A stretch of DNA of 64,000 nt from contig NC_133532.1 of NCBI RefSeq assembly GCF_048544455.1, positions 16,928,948 through 16,992,947 on the forward strand, written 5' to 3'. The notes beneath the pieces were generated by a model. It was not told where the DNA came from, did not search any database, and saw only the letters and a list, made by a program, of their open reading frames with translations. Both the position numbers and the translations under genes were made by a program. This DNA comes from Silene latifolia. Lineage: Eukaryota > Streptophyta > Magnoliopsida > Caryophyllales > Caryophyllaceae. This document shows, one piece after another, positions 57,985 through 64,000 of this stretch (position 1 is its first letter; every line of letters starts with the position of its first letter).

Positions 57985-58471
57985 CACATGAAAATGAAGA
58001 GCAATGATTGATCTTGCAAATAAAAATCTTGAGTTTATCATTTCTTTTGAGAGAAAGAAAAGGAATTAATAGGACTATGACAATAGTGTGAAGAAGTTGA
58101 ATGGTGAAAACCATGGTCCGGGGAGTTGATGAATGTGAGAACCTGGGAGTTGAATGATTTTTTTGATGGAGCGTAAGTTTTGGAAATAAAAGTAGGGTAT
58201 ATCATAGAAAATCATAAAATTGGAGGGTACACGATAGAAAAACCCAAAAAATAAAAAAAGATGGATCACAAGAGTAGTAAGCCCCGTTTAGTTAAGCTCA
58301 TGAGCTCAAGTGAATTACTGTAGAATTCGGCTAGAACAACTTTGGTAGAGGCCCATGAGCTCCACACACGTCTCAGCCTTAGACCTCCAACACAAAGTAT
58401 ACTCGTTTCCGAGCCCACATCTCTGCGGTAATTTAGCCCGGGGACTTTCCTGGACCCTGACTTACGCCTAC

Positions 58472-58692
58472 GGCCCATTCACTTTTACTCTTGAATCCCG
58501 AAGTTAATTTCTAATCGCAATTATAGCGTATATAATCATGTATACTTCTATCTAATCTACCGATGTGGGACAAACACATATATCTCACTATATAAAAACC
58601 CCGAAAACCCTAAGAAAATAGTTTGATCATTTGCTTTGAAAGATACTCTCATTCATTTTACCGCCATTGTTGTTACTTGAGCGAGAAGAAGG
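58472..58692 (+). promoter_or_regulatory. RPC5 promoter and 5' leader
   Basis: GGCCCA (58472-58477; site II, TGGGCC on the other strand), TATATAAAA (58589-58597) and a telo-box AAACCCTAA (58605-58613), then about 80 bases to the ATG. Site II plus telo-box is the common arrangement in plant genes for ribosome and transcription machinery expressed in dividing cells. Sites are read from sequence; use is inferred. Confidence 0.6.
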
Positions 58693-61600
58693 ATGGACTT
58701 GGATGATGATTTTGACAAGCCGTCCCAACCGGCGCGTCCTTCGAAGTTCAAGCCGAAGTCAAAGAAACAGCCGGCGAAGTTGGAGACGAAGGTTGAGCCG
58801 CTGAGTACGGAGGCGGAAGCCGCGGCGGCTGCGGTGGCTGTGACGGTGAAGAAAGAGGTGGAGGTTCAGCCGGAAGTAGCGGTTGTTGAGAAAATGGATG
58901 TTGATGAGGTTGTTTCAACTGCGGCATACGGTGGTGGTGGTGGTGTGGAATTGAAGGAAGAGGAGTCAAAGATTGGCGGAGGTGCGATGAAGGAGGATGT
59001 TGCGGCGGAGGAGGAAGAGGATTATGTTGTTGCTGAGTATGATGTGTACTACACACCTCCTAGTCCTGATTCTCAGGTAAAATAATAATTAAACAATTGA
59101 AATTATGATTTTGATGTTAAGAATGTTAAAATTAGGGTTTATTTTGTTTGATTTTATTAGGTGTAAGTTGATTGAAGTGTTTGTTTTGATGTATGATTGA
59201 ATTATGTTGTTGTTTTTGAAGTTGTATGTAATGCAATATCCGTTGAGGCCGTCATGGCGTCCGTATGATCTTGAGCAGCGTTGCACTGAGGTATTTAGAT
59301 TAAACAACATATACTGGAATAGTATTATAGCTAGGAGGTTGTGGTGTCGGAACTATAATCGACAATCGAAATTTGTGTTGTTGGTGATTAGGTAAGAATG
59401 AAACCTACTACCTCGGAGATGGAAGTGGATTTGACGATGGATATGGAATCTGATAATTATGATCGTGATTCGCCATTAGCAGACAAAATGAAGAAGCAGG
59501 TTCGTGATTATATCAGTCTTTCACTGCTGTTATCAGATTCCATATGTTCAATTATTTTTAATTTGATCTGGTATTAACTTACTTGTTAGTATAATGGCGG
59601 TACATTGTTTATTGCTTGTATGTATAGTGACGAAGTCTTATGATGATTATCAGGCGGTATTTCGTAACTCAAGTGGTTCAGTCATGTAGTTGTTGGACAT
59701 TATTTTTAGTCTACCTCCAACACGTGACTGAAACATTTTACCTTGTATGCACTTATCTCCATTTAAGGCTGAATTGCTTCAATTCTCACTAATTTAGAAA
59801 GGTTATCACTCGAGATTGTTTTTAAATATGTATATAGGCACATTATAGTGATTATGGCCAGTGTTAGGGATAGATCATCAATCACAGTGAGTGTTACTCT
59901 AAAGTAGGCAGAATGTTTTCCCTCCAACCTCACACATGGCTGTGTAATGTTCCTAATCACAACTACCTAATGTTGTAATAAGGGTAGTTATTTTTGACTT
60001 TTGAGGACATTTATAGTACTTTGGCCTGTACTGCAGTCTCCTTATATTATCGACAATAATTCTATTGTAGGCTTTATATGTGTGGTTTCTGATTTTGAAA
60101 CATAAACGAGTATTTGCTCTAGATTGCTGGAGATTATCACTTGTCTTACTTGCGTTGTCTGTCGTGTTGTTCAGACCTTATCATCTTCGGGGAAGTCACC
60201 TCAAGCTGCTACATATGCCGTTGGGCTATTGAAGGGTAAAAAGGTATCCCCTTTTTTTTATTAAAGTAATAAAGTATTCTCTTCCTTGTCTGGAATACTT
60301 TTCTAATCATATAATTTTGTGTTATGCTCGTACATCAGTTACTATCTTGTACTGCACAAAATAACACATTACAGGAATAATTGGCTCCTCTTTGAAGACT
60401 AGTATCATTACACCTGGGTTATAAATTATTCATCTGCTGAGAGTTTGTATAAACTCAGTTTTCTTTTAACTTATTATTGAATTCAACAGTGACAGATGAA
60501 ACTGTAAATTGAACATGTGCCGCCATGTTGACTAAAAGCAAACCTACTTCGATTCTTTAATTATGTTTTGAGGCCACGCCAACTATCTTCAGCAGTTTAC
60601 TTGTGAAAATAGATCTGATTGTCGAAGTAGCTGTTGTATAGAGGCAGGTAATTATCAATGTAGCCCTTCACTGCTAAAGTTTGGTAAAAGATGGTCCAAC
60701 TCGCTTTTTTAATCCTGCAGTGCGATATGCTGTCAGCTTGTTGAGTGTATATGTATCATCATCTTTCATTTCATTTTAGTGGTAAAATGTTCATTTTATG
60801 TCATACTGAATTCCTTGATTGTGCAGCTATACCTGAATCCTGTTGAAGCAGTTGTGCAGCTTCGCCCATCAATGAAATATTTTGATTCTGTTGATCTAAA
60901 GAAGAAAAATGCAAACACTGCCGTCAAAGGGGAAGGGAAGCAGGTGCATGTCTTACATTTTCATTTGTGTGTTCATTTAGTTTAGTTTATTAGGGCTATA
61001 TCCCTTCTCTGCATGAGAGCATGAATTAATGTACTGTACTCTTTTTTCATTTTGTATCCTCTATCCCCTCCAAGATTTTTTTTTTCTAAAAAGGTTTTGT
61101 GTATCTACAAGAATTAATTAATTATTTCTTGTATAAAAAATTCCCTGCCTTTATAATTCTCCACCCTCACTGATTTTCTTATTTAAACCACTCCAAAGTA
61201 TATCCCCATTCTCCCTCTCTTTCCCGATATTTTTCATTTTAACCCTTCTTTGTGAGTTAGGGCTAGTAAGTATAACTTGTATGATAATGGCTACAAATTA
61301 TTTACTGATATTGTTTATTTGCTTAGATTGTTGTAATGTAAATTCGAGAATTCTAGTTTAGTCAATGCCGAATTGAATGAAGGGATCGAACCACTTAGCT
61401 GAATTAAAAGAAGCAACTGAACCACCTAGTGAATCCTAACTGAGATTTAGGGCCAACATTTTAATTAACTCGGATATTTTATGAGAACTTTGAAACCTGT
61501 GAGTGGTTTCAATTCACCCAAAAATGAGTTCCACCTAAGTTAAACATACTCATTTTCTGTCATGAACACAGTTTGGAGGGGAAGGAATTGCTCCACTTGT

Positions 61601-63524
61601 TTTTGAGTTCCAAATACAGTAGGTTTCAAAGTTCACTAGAATGGAGGGAGGGAGGGAGGGAGTGACTAATATGCATACTCTTGCGAGTAAGTCTCCTGAT
61701 AGACGGTCTCTCAATGAGTTTATTGAGAGACTATTTTACAATTTTAAGAACAAATGGTACTAAAGGTAATAAAATAGGTACAAATGATGATTGAAGATAA
61801 AATGGGTACATTTATTGTGTAAATAGGTACGAAATTACTATGTCATGATTAACGATAAAAGGGTCATGAAAACAAATAAATGGGTACGGAAAATTGGTCT
61901 CTCAATAACTTAGTAACAGATGTCTCCCCCAAGTTTTGGTGTACTCTTGCAAAACTTTATGTATGGTAGTTGTTTGAAAAAAGTCTATTGTAATAGGTAG
62001 TAGTTTGCAATGTTTCCTCCTTAATTTTTTTTTATTCTAGCTTGTTTACTAATGTTTGGAATTGTTCTCTTTTTGCAGGACCAAAATGAAGAAGTTGAGG
62101 TAATTAAAAAGATATTGACTTTTGGCTCATTTATCAGGTTACTGGAATAATTCTTATTTTACCACTTCCAGAACGTAGTAGAGCTGATTCCATATATCAT
62201 TTATTTTATGTTTGATGTTATCTTTTTAAACGGATTTTTATTTTCTTCCAAAAAGTGGATACTGGATAAGATAGGGTAATTCTATTTTTGAAATGTTTCT
62301 CCATACATGGAGGCCAGAAGAAATATTTGCAAGATTAGATAAGTAGAGAAAGAAGTCGTCTTTACTCTATAGACTTGCTGGTATGAGCAACAAAAAACGA
62401 TATATTAGAAGGGCTAAACATGTGAAGCATGTTGATGATGGAGTTCTCATTAAAGATGACGAGTAAAATGTTAGATGGAGGTTTCACTTCATTACCCTGT
62501 TTTATCTAGAAAAATATATTGCAGAATTAAACATCTCTTTAAGAATAGTCAATCGAAAGTATTTACGGAGAACTAAAGATGAGAAAATCAGAATGACAAT
62601 GAAAAAATAGTGTCGAGGGATCTAATAAGTAATAAGGTCTGTTGACAACTTGACATGGCTATTGAGGTTGGAGTCGTCTCGAGGAGAGAATACTCAAGTC
62701 CTTAGCAACACTTTTCTAAAGAACTGAAAATTTTAAGGCGCTGTCATAGTGGAGGTAAAGTACTCTCTTTTTATAAGATGCATTTCGCATCCTTGAATGA
62801 CAATTGACAAACAGCAACTCGAGGCTGTTTCTGTGCACTAGGCGATTGACTAGTATAATCCTTTAGACTCTTAGCATTAAGTTCATTAATTTTTGGTCTA
62901 TGTTTCCACTAAATCTTTGTACCTCCGACTATCATTACAGCTCCTAGTCTCAATGTAAGATGCATTTTTTTTTCCTTATAACGCGATATGGCTAATGGAT
63001 TTGCAAGTTAGATCATTACTTTTTAATGTCATGCAGCCATGGATTTCCCTCAACTATCACAGCCCAGCTACTGACCTTGCACAAACATATCTGAGGAAAA
63101 TGGTGACAAAAGAGAGCAGCACGTTGCAGTTTTCTATGAATCCGTACTCCTTTTGTCTATATTCCTTATTTTGTTGATTTTATTTGTTAATTTATTTTTA
63201 TATTGGTTAACTCAAGCTTTGTGTAGGTATGATTACTTGAATTCCTTGTGTCCTGGAGCAGTGGTCAACAAGACGGAATCAAACGGAATATCAAGAAGGT
63301 ATAAACATTTCACCTTGGAATGCCACTGCTAATTGCAAAATACTCACATATTAGATTCCTTACTTTTTCCTACTTTATGATTAAAATGCTCAAACGTGCT
63401 GCCATGTTTAGGATTTACATTATATGTAATTGAGTTTAATTCATGTGTTCATGTATATTTTGATTTATATAGATCTCTGCTCCCCCTGCCATTAGAGGAA
63501 CGACTGAAGAAATTGATTCTCGAG
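58693..63524 (+). CDS. RPC5: DNA-directed RNA polymerase III subunit RPC5 (Sin-like), 5' part
   Basis: Exons: 58693-59076, 59222-59290, 59392-59499, 60175-60243, 60827-60943, 62079-62099 (only 21 bases), 63037-63143, 63227-63298 and 63473-63524. They join in frame to 999 bases (333 residues), and the gene continues past the right edge. The N-terminus is Lys/Ala/Glu-rich. The conserved RPC5/Sin region begins at EYDVYYTP and includes QLYVMQYPLRPSWRPYD, ATYAVGLLKG, LYLNPVEAVVQLRPSMKYFD and SLLPLPLEERLKKLILE. RPC5 with RPC4 forms the TFIIF-like module of Pol III, which helps initiation and termination on tRNA and 5S genes in the nucleus. All splice sites are GT-AG and no break is seen. Confidence 0.92.
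60944..62078 (+). other. RPC5 intron 5
   Basis: 1135 bases, non-coding. It contains a (GGGA)n run near 61643-61661. GACGGTCTCTCAATGAG with inverted GAGAGAC around 61702-61732, and a similar GGTCTCTCAATAA near 61892, are probably MITE remains. Confidence 0.6.
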
Positions 63525-64000
63525 GTATGCTCTAGTCCTTACCTCGGAACTTTCCATTTTTTGGTTAACTGCTACGCTGAAAAGAAATAGTTGTCACTTT
63601 GGTATTTTGCTCTGTACTAGTATAGTTGTGTATATAGCTTCTGATCTTTTTCCACCTTCATGTTGAGGAACAAAATTAATTGCGATTTTTTTGAATATGT
63701 GCTGCTTTAGTTCATTTCATCTTGAAAGAATGTGAATTTTGTGCTCATTGCTTTTGTTCATTAGAATGGCTGCACTTGCAATTGTTTATTGCATGATCTT
63801 AATTCTCAGTTTTCCTTTTTCTTTTTCGGGTGAGTTTGGGAGGAGACCAACATTCGTTGCGGCAGTTTCGGGAAAGTGGCAAACATGATTAATTAATCTA
63901 CCATGCGTAGGATTTACCAGGGCATTGTTGATTTCAAAAAATATGCCTAGGCTTTAAATAGACTACGATGAAGTCTTTTTTTATATCCTAATAATGTAAA
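63525..64000 (+). other. Start of RPC5 intron 9
   Basis: GTATGC donor at 63525. No further coding exon recognised before the window ends. Confidence 0.6.

Larger units (their letters stand above)
49705..58245. mobile_element. Mutator-like element, about 1.07 kb before the LTR insertion
   Basis: The 9-bp target duplication AAAAAATAA lies at 49696-49704 and 58246-58254. The ends GGGTTTTTCTATGGTGTACC and, inverted, GGGTTTTTCTATCGTGTACC continue as CTCCA with TTCTATRRTATACCC just inside. The LTR element 50275-57738 sits within it. No transposase or captured gene is recognised in 49705-50269 or 57744-58245. Confidence 0.82.

Noticed and set aside
58748..59056. Minus-strand Pro/His-rich frame opposite RPC5 exon 1
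   Set aside because: Antisense of GA-rich coding sequence; RPC5 is conserved on the plus strand.

Overview
The window is plant nuclear DNA. Two spliced host genes are recognisable by their translated exons: a pfkB-type carbohydrate kinase (12 exons, 26022-39403, plus strand) and the 5' half of the RNA polymerase III subunit RPC5 gene (58693 to the right edge, plus strand). Almost everything else is transposable elements, many nested in one another. The retroelement types and the short palindromes suggest a eudicot, perhaps Caryophyllales; that placement is an impression and not a demonstrated result.

Left block, 1-20663: the end of a Tekay/Del-type chromovirus (RNase H-integrase linker at 4498-4731; integrase, chromodomain and 3' LTR at 17597-20663) is split by a 12,865-bp Athila-like element (4732-17596) with a perfect 5-bp target duplication GAGGG. 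That element has three LTR copies, a decayed gag-protease gene, an Athila ORF1-type gene and no reverse transcriptase or integrase. A second Athila-like element with a 2.6-kb LTR (1-4497) lies to its left; its gag is broken by a 945-bp hAT element with an 8-bp duplication.

Middle block, 20664-46803: a Stowaway-like MITE, a foldback element and a 3-kb Mutator-like element precede the pfkB kinase gene. The 7.3-kb second intron of this gene holds two large inverted repeats built from Ty1/copia gag sequence, a separate copia gag and a small hAT element. Downstream is a Mutator-like element with arms of several hundred bases (39803-46803). It carries what looks like a captured GT90 glycosyltransferase fragment and was hit by a Helitron and by a young Ty1/copia element whose integrase core has an in-frame deletion.

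Right block, 46804-64000: a Stowaway-like MITE, a second Helitron of the same family (47822-49463) with an inserted palindrome-rich element, and a Mutator-like element (49705-58245). The last was invaded by a 7.46-kb LTR element (50275-57738, minus strand) that has Tekay-type LTRs and a tRNA-iMet primer site but carries only an Athila ORF1-type gene. The RPC5 promoter and gene follow.

The most striking unexplained signal is a set of clustered 10-14-bp palindromes (CTCGATCGAG, CTCGGYCGAG). They recur in ten arrays across two unrelated LTR lineages, in LTRs, ahead of ORF1 genes and inside a gag reading frame. In several places they sit just upstream of a TATA-like box.
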